Source: Pseudomonas asiatica
GTDB taxonomy: Bacteria > Pseudomonadota > Gammaproteobacteria > Pseudomonadales > Pseudomonadaceae
Reading direction: 5' to 3'
DNA length: 64,000 nt
NCBI RefSeq assembly: GCF_040214835.1
Contig: NZ_CP157874.1
Span: 1,058,001-1,122,000 of the forward strand
Shown here: piece by piece, positions 39,088-48,694 of the stretch
Layout: the number at the start of each line of letters is the position of its first letter
How positions within the stretch are numbered: position 1 is the first letter of the stretch
Translations under genes and position numbers: made by a program
The notes under the pieces: generated by a model
Databases searched by the model: none
What the model saw: only the letters and a program-made list of their open reading frames with translations
Told to the model about the DNA's origin: nothing

Positions 39088-41691
39088 TCAGATATCCCAA
39101 ACCACATTGATGCCGAAGTTGCGCCCCGGCATGGTCAGGCGGTCGATGTTGGCCGGCTGGGTCACGGCCGCTTCACCCTGGCCGTCGTAGCTGCGTACCG
39201 AATCCCACTGCCAGTACTTCTTGTCGGTGAGGTTGTACAGGCCGGCGTTGATGGTCACGTCGTCGGTGATCTTGTAGTAACCGGTCAGGTCCAGCACCCC
39301 ATAGCCGGGGGTACGGAACTTGGAACTCGAGCCGTCGGGCGAGTAGAAGGTGCTGTCGTCGACGCGGGTCTTGCGCTTGACCAGTGTCCAGCTCAGCAGG
39401 CCGCCGTAGTGCTGTTGTTCGTAACCCAGGCCAAACACGCCCTTGAGCGGGTTGACGCTGTTCAGTGGCTCGCCGGTGTCATCGTTGCGGCCATAGGTGT
39501 AGGCGATCGAGCCTTGGGTATACAGGCCCTGCGGCGCACCGAAGTGGTCGAGGTTCAGGCGGCCCTTGACCTCGGCACCCTTGATGGTGGCGTGCTTGAT
39601 GTTGTTGGCCTGGAAAGTCTGCTCCAGGTTGGCGCTTTGTACGGCGTCTTCGTCGATGAAGTCGCGGTACTTGTTGTAGAACACAGCCACGTCGAAGTTG
39701 CCGGCGTCGAAGTTGCCACGCAGGCCGGTTTCATAGCTTTTGCTTTTTTCCGGTTCCAGGCCCGGGTTGCCTTCGACGCGGTAGCCTTGCTCGATGTTCT
39801 CAAATTTCCCGTACATGGATTTGGCAGTCGGGGTGCGGAAACCTTCGGCGTACTGGCCATACCAAGTGTAGTTGTCGTTGAAGGCGTAGGTCAGGCCTAA
39901 CTTGGGCGAGACGCGATGCCACTTCTTGTCCGAGTCGTCCTGGGAGGTGGGTGCGGTACCGCTGGACTCCAGGCCACGCAGGAATTCCTCGGTGAACCTG
40001 GGCTCCATGCGCGTGTAGTCGTAACGAGCACCAGGCATGAAGGTCCAGTTGTTCCAGCGGATTTCATCCTGCACGAACAAGCTGTAGGTGTTCACGGTCG
40101 GGTCCGGGAAGTCGCTGACCAGGGCCTGGCCGTCTGCCGGGCGCTCGGCGCCAGCGGCAGAACAACCTGAACCAACGGCCAGGCAGGTGCCAGTGCCGCT
40201 GCGCGAACCGGTGACCTTCTCGTGCTTGAGGGTGGTGCCGTAGGTCAGCAGGTGGTCGGTGGCGCCGAGGCTGAAGGCCTTGTCCAGCTGGGCGTCGAAT
40301 ACCCACTGGCGGTCCTTGTAGGTGGTGTCGCGGGTACGCAGCACCTGACGGCCAGGTGGTGCGTAGACTTCTTCGGTGTGCTGGTCGGTCTTGGCGATCT
40401 GATAGTTCAGGCTCCACTTCACATGGTCGGCCACCAGCGAATCCAGGCCGAACTCATGGTTGATGCCAAAGCGTTCGCGGGTGATGGTGTCGTTGCCATT
40501 GCGCGCCTTGTAGTAACCCGAGGCACCAAAGCCAGGAATGAACGGCCCGCCCACCGCACTGAGGATGTTCTGGTCGCGGTCATCCTTGTAGCGTTCGTAG
40601 GTGAAACCCAGGCGCGCGTCGTCGGCGTAGTTCCAGCCCAGCTTGGCCAGCACGTTTGTGGTGCGCACGTCCATCGGGTTGGCTTCGGTACGGGCCAGGC
40701 CGTCACCGCTGTGGCCGCCGTGGGTCTCGGTTTCGTGGCCGTTGCGCTGGCTCAGGTGCAACAGGCCGTCGAAGTCGCCCTGGCGGCCGGCGACGGTGGC
40801 GGAGGTCAGCCAGCTTTCGTCGGCCGAGCTGTAGCCGGTCTTCAGGCGGGCGCCTGCGTCCTTGCCGGGCTTGATGATGTCGTCCGGGTCGAGGGTGAAG
40901 TAGCTCACCGCGCCGCCGATGGCGTTGCTGCCGTACAGCACCGAAGCCGGGCCGCGGAGGATTTCCACACGCTTGACGATCTCCGGGTCCACGTAGTTGC
41001 GCTGGGTCTGGGCGTAGGGGCCGAAGAAGAAGCTGTCGGGGATCGACACCCCATCGACCTGGGTGAGGATGCGCTCGCCGTCGATGCCACGGATGTTGTA
41101 GCCGTTCAGGCCGCTGCGCTGGCCGGTGCCGGCTACCGACACGCCCGGTTCGTAGCGCACCAGGTCCTGGATGTTGTTGACGTTCTGCCGGTCCAGTTGC
41201 TCGCGGGTCTGCACGCTGACGGTGCTCGGCACCTGGCTGACGTCCTGGGCGCTGCGGGTGGCGCTGACGGTCACCTGCTGCAGGGCAATCACATTGGCGC
41301 TGGCCTGGCGTTCGAGCACCACATTGCCGTTGCTGATCTTGCGAAAGCCCAGGCCGGTGCCGTGCAGCAGGCGCTTGAGTGCGGCTTCCGGCGGCAGCGA
41401 ACCCTGCACCCCTGGCGATGCCACGCCGTCGGCCAGTTCGGCGCTGAAGCCGACCTGCCAGCCGGTGACCTGGCTGAAAGCATTGATGGCCGAAACCAGC
41501 GGCTGCTGGCCGATGCTGAAGCGGTAGTCGCCCATGCGCGGGCTGCTGGCCTGTGCCGGCTCGGCGGCCAGTGCCGGCAGGCTGATGGCGCCGCTGGCGA
41601 GCAGGGCGAGGCTCAGTAGGGAAAGGCTCAGGAGGGGCAGTTGCCCTCCATGGCGAGGAAGAGTGGAGGGGCGGGTAGGACCTGTGGACAT
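39088..41691 (-). CDS. TonB-dependent heme receptor with STN domain (HxuA/HasR-like)
   Basis: The 867-residue outer-membrane receptor has a signal peptide (about 1-43, LALLASGAISLPALA), an STN signalling domain at about 55-125 (FSIGQQPLVSAINAFSQVTGWQVGF), a TonB plug (LQQVTVSATRSAQDVSQVPSTV onward, with NIQDLVRYEPGVSV) and a 22-strand barrel ending NFGINVVWDI. The segment EGFRTPTAKSMYGKF...NPGLEPE is the FRAP/NPxL pair of heme receptors. The STN domain plus the upstream sigma and anti-sigma genes show cell-surface signalling. A Fur-like box lies before it. From memory it resembles the HxuIRA system of P. aeruginosa. Confidence 0.92.
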   Translation of the reverse strand: MSTGPTRPSTLPRHGGQLPLLSLSLLSLALLASGAISLPALAAEPAQASSPRMGDYRFSIGQQPLVSAINAFSQVTGWQVGFSAELADGVASPGVQGSLPPEAALKRLLHGTGLGFRKISNGNVVLERQASANVIALQQVTVSATRSAQDVSQVPSTVSVQTREQLDRQNVNNIQDLVRYEPGVSVAGTGQRSGLNGYNIRGIDGERILTQVDGVSIPDSFFFGPYAQTQRNYVDPEIVKRVEILRGPASVLYGSNAIGGAVSYFTLDPDDIIKPGKDAGARLKTGYSSADESWLTSATVAGRQGDFDGLLHLSQRNGHETETHGGHSGDGLARTEANPMDVRTTNVLAKLGWNYADDARLGFTYERYKDDRDQNILSAVGGPFIPGFGASGYYKARNGNDTITRERFGINHEFGLDSLVADHVKWSLNYQIAKTDQHTEEVYAPPGRQVLRTRDTTYKDRQWVFDAQLDKAFSLGATDHLLTYGTTLKHEKVTGSRSGTGTCLAVGSGCSAAGAERPADGQALVSDFPDPTVNTYSLFVQDEIRWNNWTFMPGARYDYTRMEPRFTEEFLRGLESSGTAPTSQDDSDKKWHRVSPKLGLTYAFNDNYTWYGQYAEGFRTPTAKSMYGKFENIEQGYRVEGNPGLEPEKSKSYETGLRGNFDAGNFDVAVFYNKYRDFIDEDAVQSANLEQTFQANNIKHATIKGAEVKGRLNLDHFGAPQGLYTQGSIAYTYGRNDDTGEPLNSVNPLKGVFGLGYEQQHYGGLLSWTLVKRKTRVDDSTFYSPDGSSSKFRTPGYGVLDLTGYYKITDDVTINAGLYNLTDKKYWQWDSVRSYDGQGEAAVTQPANIDRLTMPGRNFGINVVWDI

Positions 41692-41746
41692 CGGAAGCGC
41701 TCCCTGACGCGCGGACTGTTATAGGTGATGGCTGTCCTCGTTTTCA

Positions 41747-41765
41747 AACGAGAATCAGTTGCATT
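41747..41765 (-). promoter_or_regulatory. Candidate Fur box before the heme receptor
   Basis: The reverse strand reads AATGCAACTGATTCTCGTT, which resembles pseudomonad Fur boxes (ATGATAATNATTCTCATT type) at most positions. It lies 56 bases before the receptor ATG, so the receptor may have its own iron-controlled promoter. Confidence 0.5.
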
Positions 41766-41843
41766 GGCTATAACGAGACGGGCGGGGTAGCGCGACTGCG
41801 TAAAAAAAGTTGGATTGCGGTCTGGCGATCGGTATCGCGATTT

Positions 41844-41930
41844 CTGTGGGAGCGGGCATGCCCGCGAAACAGGCACCGCGGTGGATGGCACGGGCGTTGC
41901 CCGTGTTCGCGGGCACGCCCGCTCCCACAG
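41844..41930. repeat. REP pair, GCGGGCATGCCCGC type
   Basis: Outward-facing arms CTGTGGGAGCGGGCATGCCC (41844-41869) and the complement with one change (41906-41930). It lies between the FecR-type gene and the receptor gene. Confidence 0.9.
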
Positions 41931-41958
41931 GGACCGTGTCGGGTTTCAGATTTGCGGA

Positions 41959-42918
41959 TCAGTTCAGGATGACCAGTGCCGGGAACTCATGCAGCTGTGC
42001 CGAGGTGATGTGGGCCAGCGCGCGCAGGGTTTCCAGCGGCTGGTCGAGGCGGTAGTTGCCGGTGACCGCCATGTCTTCCAGCTGCGCGTTGCGGTTGATG
42101 ATCCAGCCCGGGTAGTAGCGCTGCACCTCGGCCAGCACCTGGCTCAGCGGGCAGTTCTCGAACACCAGGCGGCCGTCGACCCAGGCCAGGTCCTTGTGCA
42201 TGTCGGGGCGCTGGCGCTGGCCGAACCCCTGGGGGCCGACGCTGATGCTGTCGCCGGCACTCAGGCGGATGCGCTGGTCGCGGCCCCCCTGCAGGTCGAC
42301 ATCGCCGCGCTGCACCCGCACCTGTGCCTCGCCGTCGAGGTAGCGCACGGCAAAGTCGGTGTCGCGCACCTGCGCGCGCAATGGCCCGGCCTGCACTTCC
42401 AGTGGCAGCAGCGCGCCCTCGGGGACTTGGAAATAGGCCTCGCCTTGTAGCAGGCGGGCGATCTGGCGGCCGTCACGCTGCTCGCTGGCAAATGCCGAAT
42501 TGGTGTTGAGCAGCACTTTCGCGCCGTCTTCCAGCTGCAGGCGCTGGCGCTCGCCCACCACCGTCAGGTGGTCGGCCTGCAGGCGCATGGGCAGGTTGCC
42601 GAGGGTGAACAGCCCGACCAGCAGCAGCGCCGCCGTGGCCAGGGGTTTCCAGTGGCTGCGCAGGCGCCCGCGCCACGAGCGGCGCTGTTGCTGATGCATC
42701 TGCACGGCCACCTGGTGCAGCGGTGCGCCGTTCCACAGGGCTTCTGCCTCGACATAGGCCTCGGCATTTTCCGGCGCTGCGCTCAGCCAGGCTTCGAAGG
42801 CCTGGGTGTCCTCGGCGTCGGCGCATTGCAGGCGCACCAGCCAGTCCAGCGCCTCGTCCATGGCACGAGCACGGGCGCTGGGCCCGGCGGGTGACGGGCG
42901 AGGGGGGCTGTCGGTCAC
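41959..42918 (-). CDS. FecR-type anti-sigma factor / sigma regulator
   Basis: The 319-residue membrane protein has a cytoplasmic N-terminal anti-sigma domain (DEALDWLVRLQCADAEDTQAFEAWLSAAPENAEAYVEAEALW), one membrane helix at about 93-110 (PLATAALLLVGLFTLGNLP) and a periplasmic FecR domain (LEDGAKVLLNTNSAF...GEAYFQV) with a C-terminal STN-like end. It passes the signal from the receptor's STN domain to the ECF sigma factor. I chose a GTG start at 42918, preceded by AAGGATTC. A GTG at 42991-42993 overlapping the sigma stop is possible but adds 25 atypical residues. Confidence 0.9.
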   Translation of the reverse strand: MTDSPPRPSPAGPSARARAMDEALDWLVRLQCADAEDTQAFEAWLSAAPENAEAYVEAEALWNGAPLHQVAVQMHQQQRRSWRGRLRSHWKPLATAALLLVGLFTLGNLPMRLQADHLTVVGERQRLQLEDGAKVLLNTNSAFASEQRDGRQIARLLQGEAYFQVPEGALLPLEVQAGPLRAQVRDTDFAVRYLDGEAQVRVQRGDVDLQGGRDQRIRLSAGDSISVGPQGFGQRQRPDMHKDLAWVDGRLVFENCPLSQVLAEVQRYYPGWIINRNAQLEDMAVTGNYRLDQPLETLRALAHITSAQLHEFPALVILN

Positions 42919-42989
42919 GGTGAATCCTTGAATGGTTTTTTGCGAATGATCAAGGCTGAGGCGGGGCGTGGCAAGGGCTTTGCGTTGCC

Positions 42990-43502
42990 TCACTTGAGGC
43001 GGTCGGCGACACCCATGCAGATCGCCATGATCAGTTTCAGTTCCTTCTGTACCGTGCTGGGCGAAACATTCAGTTGTTCGGCGATTTCCAGGTAGGTGGC
43101 GCCATGCAGGCGGCTGAGGATGAAGATGCGCTGCTGGCGTTCGCTCAACTGGTTGAGGCTGATGCTCAGGTGCTTGAGCAACTGCTCGGCATGGGCCGCA
43201 TCCTCGCTGCTGGTGGCCGGCGCGGCCACGCTGTGCAGGACCTCGTCGGGCACGTCGTCGACCAGCATGCGCGATTGCACCCTGCGTGCGCGCAGGTGGT
43301 CGAGGGCCAGGTTGCGTGCGGTCTGGAACACGAACGGTTCGATGTGTTCGATGGGCCGCTCACCGAGGGCGCGGGACACCCGCAGGTAGGTTTCCTGCAG
43401 CAGGTCCTCGGCCGTGTTGGGGTTGCCCACCATGCGCTGCAAGGTGCGCAGCAGTGTAAGGCGCTGGACGAGGAAGACAGAGTTGAACCGGGACTGACTC
43501 AC
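42990..43502 (-). CDS. ECF sigma factor of the iron/heme type
   Basis: The 170-residue protein is an extracytoplasmic-function sigma-70 factor. Region 2 is seen in LRTLQRMVGNPNTAEDLLQETYLRVSRALGERPIEHIEPFVFQTARNLALDHLRARRVQSR and region 4 in LNQLSERQQRIFILSRLHGATYLEIAEQLNVSPSTVQKELKLIMAICMG. It belongs to the FecI-like group. A near-perfect Fur-type palindrome lies before the ATG, so iron lack should induce it. It is followed by its FecR-type partner and the receptor. Confidence 0.93.
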   Translation of the reverse strand: MSQSRFNSVFLVQRLTLLRTLQRMVGNPNTAEDLLQETYLRVSRALGERPIEHIEPFVFQTARNLALDHLRARRVQSRMLVDDVPDEVLHSVAAPATSSEDAAHAEQLLKHLSISLNQLSERQQRIFILSRLHGATYLEIAEQLNVSPSTVQKELKLIMAICMGVADRLK

Positions 43503-43528
43503 TGGGGGACCTGGCCGACGAAAGGTTA

Positions 43529-43545
43529 ATGATAATGCTTATCAT
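43529..43545 (-). promoter_or_regulatory. Fur box before the ECF sigma gene
   Basis: ATGATAA-TGC-TTATCAT is a perfect 7-bp inverted repeat around three bases, matching the Fur consensus of repeated GATAAT. It lies 27 bases before the sigma start and would repress it when iron is plentiful. Confidence 0.85.
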
Positions 43546-43618
43546 CCATATCGAAGGTCAAGCCTGGAAATGTTAGGAAAAGGTAAAGATTGTGAGTCCC
43601 AGCCTTGCGCGGTCCCAT

Positions 43619-43731
43619 GTAGGAGCGGCCTTGTGTCGCGATGGGCTGCGCAGCAGCCCCAGGATTTTGGCCGTGGCACAGATTGCAGGGGGCTGCTGCG
43701 CAGCCCATCGCGACACAAGGCCGCTCCTACA
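43619..43731. repeat. REP pair, GGCCTTGTGTCGCG type
   Basis: Inverted arms at 43619-43660 and 43688-43731 are exact complements over 42 bases, including the outer GGGCTGCTGCGCAGCCC palindrome. The pair lies just after gap. Confidence 0.92.
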
Positions 43732-43747
43732 GGGAGCGTGCCGAAGC

Positions 43748-44749
43748 TCAGCGGGCGCGGCACAACGCCAGACAGTTATCCAGCATGCGGTTGGAGAACC
43801 CCCACTCGTTGTCATACCAGGCCAGCACCTTGAGCATGCGCCCGTTGGCCCGGGTATGGTTGGCATCGAAGATCGACGACAGCGGGTTGTGGTTGAAGTC
43901 GCAGGAAACCAGCGGCAAGGCGTTGTAGCCCAATACCCTGGAATGCTTGCTGGCCTCGAGGAACAACTGGTTGACCTGCTCGGCCGTGGCCTCGCGCTTG
44001 AGGTTGACGGTGAGGTCCACCAGCGACACGTTGATCACCGGCACCCGTACCGCCATGCCGGTAAGCTTGCCGGCCAGCTCCGGCAGCACCAGGCCAACGG
44101 CCTCGGCAGCGCCGGTCTTGCTCGGGATCATCGACTGGGTCGCCGAGCGCGCACGGTACGGGTCGCCGTGGTACACATCTGTCAGCACCTGGTCGTTGGT
44201 ATAGGCATGGATGGTGGTCATCAGGCCCTGTTCGATGCCGAACTCGCGGTGCAACACCTGGGCAATCGGTGCCAGGCAGTTGGTGGTGCAGGAGGCATTG
44301 GAAATGATCTGGTGCGAGGCCCGCAGGATGTCATGGTTGACCCCGTACACCACGGTGGCATCGGCGCCTTTGGCCGGTGCCGAGACAATCACCTTGCCAG
44401 CTCCCGCAGCCAGGTGTGCGGCGGCCTTGGCGCGCTCGGTGAACAGCCCGGTGCATTCGAACACCACGTCGATCGCCTCGGCCTTCCAGGGCAGTTCGGC
44501 CGGGTTGCGGATGGCGCTGACCGCGATACGGTCACCATTGACCGTGAGGCTTTCGTGGTCGGCCTCGACGCTGGCGTCGAAGGTGCCGTGCACGCTGTCG
44601 TACTTGAGCAGGTGGGCATTCATGGCGCTGTCGCCCAGGTCGTTGATGGCGACGACCTGCAGGTCCTGGCGGTAGCCTTGGGTATACAGTGCGCGCAGGA
44701 CGTTGCGCCCGATGCGGCCGAATCCATTGATGGCGATGCGTAGAGTCAT
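43748..44749 (-). CDS. gap: Glyceraldehyde-3-phosphate dehydrogenase
   Basis: The 333-residue enzyme oxidises glyceraldehyde-3-phosphate from the Entner-Doudoroff pathway. The NAD domain starts [22 protein letters not shown], and the catalytic Cys154 is in [17 protein letters not shown], with the partner His in the [10 protein letters not shown] segment. [14 protein letters not shown] sequence ([18 protein letters not shown]) is near the C-terminus. The ATG at 44749 is where homology begins. It diverges from edd, and two HexR-type sites lie in the shared promoter region, in agreement with HexR control in P. putida. Confidence 0.96.
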   Translation of the reverse strand: MTLRIAINGFGRIGRNVLRALYTQGYRQDLQVVAINDLGDSAMNAHLLKYDSVHGTFDASVEADHESLTVNGDRIAVSAIRNPAELPWKAEAIDVVFECTGLFTERAKAAAHLAAGAGKVIVSAPAKGADATVVYGVNHDILRASHQIISNASCTTNCLAPIAQVLHREFGIEQGLMTTIHAYTNDQVLTDVYHGDPYRARSATQSMIPSKTGAAEAVGLVLPELAGKLTGMAVRVPVINVSLVDLTVNLKREATAEQVNQLFLEASKHSRVLGYNALPLVSCDFNHNPLSSIFDANHTRANGRMLKVLAWYDNEWGFSNRMLDNCLALCRAR

Positions 44750-44813
44750 GGCAGTACCTCTGGCAGTCCGAGTGAAACCTGTGGCACAAAGGAGCTTCAC
44801 TGAAACGGTTTTG

Positions 44814-44828
44814 TTGTTGGAATTACAA
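44814..44828. promoter_or_regulatory. HexR-type operator, gap side
   Basis: TTGT-TGGAATT-ACAA is a perfect match to TTGT-N7/8-ACAA, the operator described for P. putida HexR. It lies about 65 bases before the gap start. Confidence 0.75.
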
Positions 44829-44875
44829 GATTATTCACCTGCCGATAGAAAACAAGCCTTTTTAGTGGCAGTATT

Positions 44876-44891
44876 TTGTTTAAACATACAA
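44876..44891. promoter_or_regulatory. HexR-type operator, edd side
   Basis: TTGT-TTAAACAT-ACAA is a second perfect match with the eight-base spacing. It lies about 125 bases before the edd start. Two sites explain common control of the divergent gap and edd promoters. Confidence 0.75.
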
Positions 44892-45014
44892 CGAGTGGTT
44901 GGGCGACGTGCCTCCACCGATGCAGCGGGCTCCTCTACCTTGAGCCTAGGCCGCAATCGTTTGGAGGGGAAATGCCCGGTAAACCGCCCTTACAATTAGC
45001 CTGGAGTCCAGTAC

Positions 45015-46841
45015 ATGCATCCGCGCATCCTTGAGGTCACCCAGCGGCTGGTCGAACGTAGCCGTGCCACCCGCGAACGCTACCTGCAACTGATTCGCGG
45101 CGCGGCCAGTGACGGCCCCATGCGTGCCAGCCTGCAGTGCGCCAACTTCGCCCATGGCGTGGCCGGTTGCGGCAGCGACGACAAACAGACCCTGCGCCTG
45201 ATGAACGCGGCCAACGTGGCCATCGTCTCGGCCTACAACGACATGCTTTCGGCGCACCAGCCGTACCAGCACTTCCCCGAGCAGATCAAGCAGGCCCTGC
45301 GCGAGGTCGGCTCGGTCGGCCAGTTCGCCGGTGGCGTGCCGGCCATGTGCGATGGCGTGACTCAGGGCGAGCCAGGCATGGAGCTGGCCATCGCCAGCCG
45401 CGAAGTGATCGCCATGTCCACCGCCGTGGCCCTGTCGCACAACATGTTCGACGCCGCGCTGATGCTGGGCATCTGCGACAAGATCGTCCCCGGCCTGATG
45501 ATGGGGGCGCTGCGCTTCGGCCACCTGCCGACCATCTTCGTTCCGGGCGGGCCGATGGTCTCCGGCATTTCCAACAAGCAGAAGGCCGACGTGCGCCAGC
45601 GCTATGCCGAAGGCAAGGCCAGCCGCGAAGAGCTGCTGGAATCGGAGATGAAGTCCTACCACAGCCCTGGCACCTGTACCTTCTACGGCACTGCCAACAC
45701 CAACCAGCTGGTGATGGAAGTGATGGGCCTGCACCTGCCGGGCGCCTCGTTCGTCAACCCGTACACACCGCTGCGCGACGCGCTCACCGCCGAGGCCGCG
45801 CAGCAGGTCACGCGCATGACCAAGGCCAGCGGCAACTTCATGCCGCTGGGTGAAATCGTCGACGAGAAGGCGCTGGTCAACTCCATCGTCGCCCTGCACG
45901 CCACCGGTGGCTCGACCAACCACACCCTGCACATCCCGGCGATTGCCCAGGCCGCGGGTATCCAGCTGACCTGGCAGGACATGGCCGACCTGTCCGAGGT
46001 AGTACCGACCCTGTCCCACGTCTACCCCAACGGCAAGGCCGACATCAACCACTTCCAGGCCGCGGGCGGCATGGCCTTCCTGATCCGCGAGCTGCTCGAT
46101 GCCGGGCTGCTGCACGAAGACGTCAACACCGTGGCCGGCCATGGCCTGCGCCGCTACACCCAGGAGCCGTTCCTCGACAACGGCAAGCTGGTGTGGCGCG
46201 AAGGGCCGCAGCACAGCCTGGACGAAAGCATCCTGCGCCCGGTGGCGCGGCCGTTCTCGGCCGAAGGCGGCCTGCGGGTGATGGAGGGCAACCTTGGCCG
46301 CGGCGTGATGAAGGTGTCCGCTGTTGCCCCCGAGCACCAGGTGGTCGAGGCCCCGGCGCGGGTGTTCCACGACCAGCAGTCGCTGGCCGATGCGTTCAAG
46401 GCCGGCGAGCTGGAGCGTGACTTCGTCGCCGTGGTGCGCTTCCAGGGCCCGCGCTGCAACGGCATGCCCGAGCTGCACAAGCTCACACCGTTCCTCGGCG
46501 TGCTGCAGGACCGTGGCTTCAAGGTGGCGCTGGTGACCGACGGGCGCATGTCCGGTGCCTCGGGCAAGATCCCGGCGGCCATTCACGTTTGCCCCGAGGC
46601 TTATGACGGCGGCCCGCTGGCACGGGTGCGCGATGGTGATATGGTGCGGGTCGATGGTGTCGAAGGCACGCTGCGGGTAATGGTGTCGGCCGAAGAACTG
46701 GCCAGCCGCGACCTGCCGCCAGCGCCACAGGGCAACGACCTGGGCTGCGGGCGCGAGCTGTTCGGCTTCATGCGCGTGGCGTTCAGCCCGGCAGAGCAGG
46801 GCGCCAGTGCGTTCACCTCGGCCCTGGAGAACCTCAAATGA
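45015..46841 (+). CDS. edd: 6-Phosphogluconate dehydratase
   Basis: The 608-residue Fe-S dehydratase makes 2-keto-3-deoxy-6-phosphogluconate (KDPG). It belongs to the IlvD/Edd family. Cluster and active-site segments are [38 protein letters not shown], the [18 protein letters not shown] loop and [21 protein letters not shown]. It starts [27 protein letters not shown]. The stop overlaps glk by four bases (ATGA), so the edd-glk pair is translationally coupled. Confidence 0.97.
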   Translation: MHPRILEVTQRLVERSRATRERYLQLIRGAASDGPMRASLQCANFAHGVAGCGSDDKQTLRLMNAANVAIVSAYNDMLSAHQPYQHFPEQIKQALREVGSVGQFAGGVPAMCDGVTQGEPGMELAIASREVIAMSTAVALSHNMFDAALMLGICDKIVPGLMMGALRFGHLPTIFVPGGPMVSGISNKQKADVRQRYAEGKASREELLESEMKSYHSPGTCTFYGTANTNQLVMEVMGLHLPGASFVNPYTPLRDALTAEAAQQVTRMTKASGNFMPLGEIVDEKALVNSIVALHATGGSTNHTLHIPAIAQAAGIQLTWQDMADLSEVVPTLSHVYPNGKADINHFQAAGGMAFLIRELLDAGLLHEDVNTVAGHGLRRYTQEPFLDNGKLVWREGPQHSLDESILRPVARPFSAEGGLRVMEGNLGRGVMKVSAVAPEHQVVEAPARVFHDQQSLADAFKAGELERDFVAVVRFQGPRCNGMPELHKLTPFLGVLQDRGFKVALVTDGRMSGASGKIPAAIHVCPEAYDGGPLARVRDGDMVRVDGVEGTLRVMVSAEELASRDLPPAPQGNDLGCGRELFGFMRVAFSPAEQGASAFTSALENLK

Positions 46842-47800
46842 AGGACCTGCTGGTTGGCGACATCGGCGGCACCAATGCCCGTTTTGCGTTGTGGCGTGAC
46901 AACCAGCTGCACGAAGTGAAGGTCTTCGCCACCGAGGACTACACCAGCCCGGAACAGGCCATCGAGGCTTACCTTGAAGGCTTGGGCATTACCCGCGGCG
47001 GCGTGACTGCTGCCTGCCTGGCGGTGGCCGGGCCGGTCGATGGCGATGAGTTCCGCTTCACCAACAACCATTGGCGCCTCAGCCGCGTGGCCTTCTGCCA
47101 GACATTGCAGGTCGAGCGGCTGCTGCTGATCAACGATTTTACCGCCATGGCGCTGGGCATGACCCGTCTGCGCCCTGGCGAGTTCCGCGAAGTGTGCCCA
47201 GGCCAGGCAGACCTGTCGCGGCCGGCCCTGGTCATCGGCCCTGGTACCGGGCTGGGCGTGGGCGCGCTGCTGCGCCTGGGCGAACAGCACTGGCATGCCC
47301 TGCCGGGGGAGGGCGGGCACGTCGACCTGCCGGTGGGCAATGCCCGCGAAGCGGCGATTCACCAACAGATTCACGCTCAGATCGGCCACGTCAGCGCCGA
47401 AACCGTGCTCAGTGGCGGTGGCCTGCTGCGCCTGTACCAGGCAATCTGCGCGCTGGACGGCGACACACCCCGACACAAGACCCCGGCACAGATCACCGAT
47501 GCCGCGCTCGGCGGCGAGCCGCGGGCGCTGGCGGTGATCGAGCAGTTCTGCCGGTTCCTCGGCCGAGTCGCTGGTAACAATGTTCTGACGCTGGGCGCGC
47601 GGGGAGGGGTCTATATTGTCGGCGGCGTGATCCCGCGCTTTGCCGAGCTGTTCGTGCGCAGCGGGTTTGCCGCCAGTTTCTCCGACAAGGGATGCATGAG
47701 TGGCTATTTCGATGGCGTACCGGTTTGGCTAGTGACGGCGGAGTTTTCCGGGTTGCTGGGTGCCGGGGTGGCCTTGCAGCAGGCGCTGGATAACCGATAG
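46838..47800 (+). CDS. glk: Glucokinase
   Basis: The 320-residue ROK-like/hexokinase-type bacterial glucokinase phosphorylates cytoplasmic glucose. The phosphate loop is [15 protein letters not shown] at 4-18, the adenosine motif [22 protein letters not shown] follows, the catalytic Asp is in [13 protein letters not shown], and [12 protein letters not shown] and [11 protein letters not shown] are also present. It is cotranscribed with edd. A REP pair follows the stop and leads into gltR. Confidence 0.96.
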   Translation: MKDLLVGDIGGTNARFALWRDNQLHEVKVFATEDYTSPEQAIEAYLEGLGITRGGVTAACLAVAGPVDGDEFRFTNNHWRLSRVAFCQTLQVERLLLINDFTAMALGMTRLRPGEFREVCPGQADLSRPALVIGPGTGLGVGALLRLGEQHWHALPGEGGHVDLPVGNAREAAIHQQIHAQIGHVSAETVLSGGGLLRLYQAICALDGDTPRHKTPAQITDAALGGEPRALAVIEQFCRFLGRVAGNNVLTLGARGGVYIVGGVIPRFAELFVRSGFAASFSDKGCMSGYFDGVPVWLVTAEFSGLLGAGVALQQALDNR

Positions 47801-47807
47801 GTAGCAG

Positions 47808-47909
47808 GGGGCCGCTGTGCGGCCCATCGCGACACAAGGCCGCTCCTACACGGGGCCGCGCCATTCTGTAGGAGCGGCCTTGTGTCGCGATGGGCTGCAA
47901 GGCAGCCCC
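47808..47909. repeat. REP pair, GGCCTTGTGTCGCG type
   Basis: Inverted arms at 47808-47850 and 47867-47909 surround a 16-base spacer. The pair lies between glk and gltR and ends 59 bases before the gltR start. Confidence 0.9.
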
Positions 47910-47968
47910 CGAAGGCAACACCCGACAGCAGGCAAAAAGACCTGCAATCAACAAGAGGAAGGACCACC

Positions 47969-48694
47969 TTGAGCACTGCCGGCAAATCGATCCTGATGGT
48001 CGACGACGACCAGGAAATCCGCGAACTGCTGCAAACCTACCTGAGCCGCTCCGGCTTCCAGGTGCATGCCGAAGCCGACGGCAAGGGCTTTCGCCGCGCG
48101 CTGGAGTCCACCCCCTGCGACCTGGTCATCCTCGATGTCATGCTGCCCGACGAAGACGGCTTCAGCCTGTGCCGCTGGGTACGCCAGCACCCGCGCCAGG
48201 CACGGGTACCGATCATCATGCTCACCGCCAGCTCCGACGAAACCGACCGGGTCATCGGCCTGGAGCTGGGCGCCGACGACTACCTGGGCAAACCGTTCAG
48301 CCCCCGCGAACTGCAAGCGCGGATCAAGGCCCTGCTGCGCCGCGCCGAGTTCGGTCAGGCGGCGCCGGGCAGTGCGGTGCTGGCCTTCGACGACTGGCGC
48401 CTGGACACGGTCAGCCACCGGCTGTTCCATCGCGACGGTGAGGAGGTGATTCTCTCCGGCGCCGACTTCGCCCTGCTCAAGCTGTTCCTCGACCACCCAC
48501 AGCAGATCCTCGACCGCGACACCATCGGCAACGCCACCCGTGGCCGCGAGCCGATGCCGCTGGACCGCATCGTCGACATGGCGGTCAGCCGCCTGCGCCA
48601 GCGCCTGCGCGATACCGACAAACCACCTCGGCTGATCCGCACCGTACGCGGCAGCGGCTACCTGTTGGCTGCCCATGTCTGCAATGCGCCCTGA
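47969..48694 (+). CDS. gltR: OmpR-type response regulator GltR
   Basis: The 241-residue regulator has a receiver (SILMVDDDQEIRELLQTYL, phospho-acceptor Asp in LVILDVMLPDEDGFSLC, Lys in GADDYLGKPFSP) and an OmpR winged helix at about 135-235 (VILSGADFALLKLFLDHPQQILDRD...LIRTVRGSGYLLA). With GtrS it controls glucose uptake genes in P. putida, where it is known as GltR-2. I chose a TTG start at 47969 with AGAGGAAGGA upstream, since no ATG fits the family start. The stop overlaps the kinase start by 20 bases. Confidence 0.93.
   Translation: MSTAGKSILMVDDDQEIRELLQTYLSRSGFQVHAEADGKGFRRALESTPCDLVILDVMLPDEDGFSLCRWVRQHPRQARVPIIMLTASSDETDRVIGLELGADDYLGKPFSPRELQARIKALLRRAEFGQAAPGSAVLAFDDWRLDTVSHRLFHRDGEEVILSGADFALLKLFLDHPQQILDRDTIGNATRGREPMPLDRIVDMAVSRLRQRLRDTDKPPRLIRTVRGSGYLLAAHVCNAP

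Noticed and set aside
42919..42993. Upstream GTG start for the FecR-type gene overlapping the sigma stop
   Set aside because: GTGA coupling is possible, but the added 25 residues are atypical for the family, whereas the GTG at 42918 has a good AAGGA site.
44946..46586. 546-codon open frame on the reverse strand
   Set aside because: It is antisense to edd. Its amino acid composition is typical of a high-GC shadow frame.
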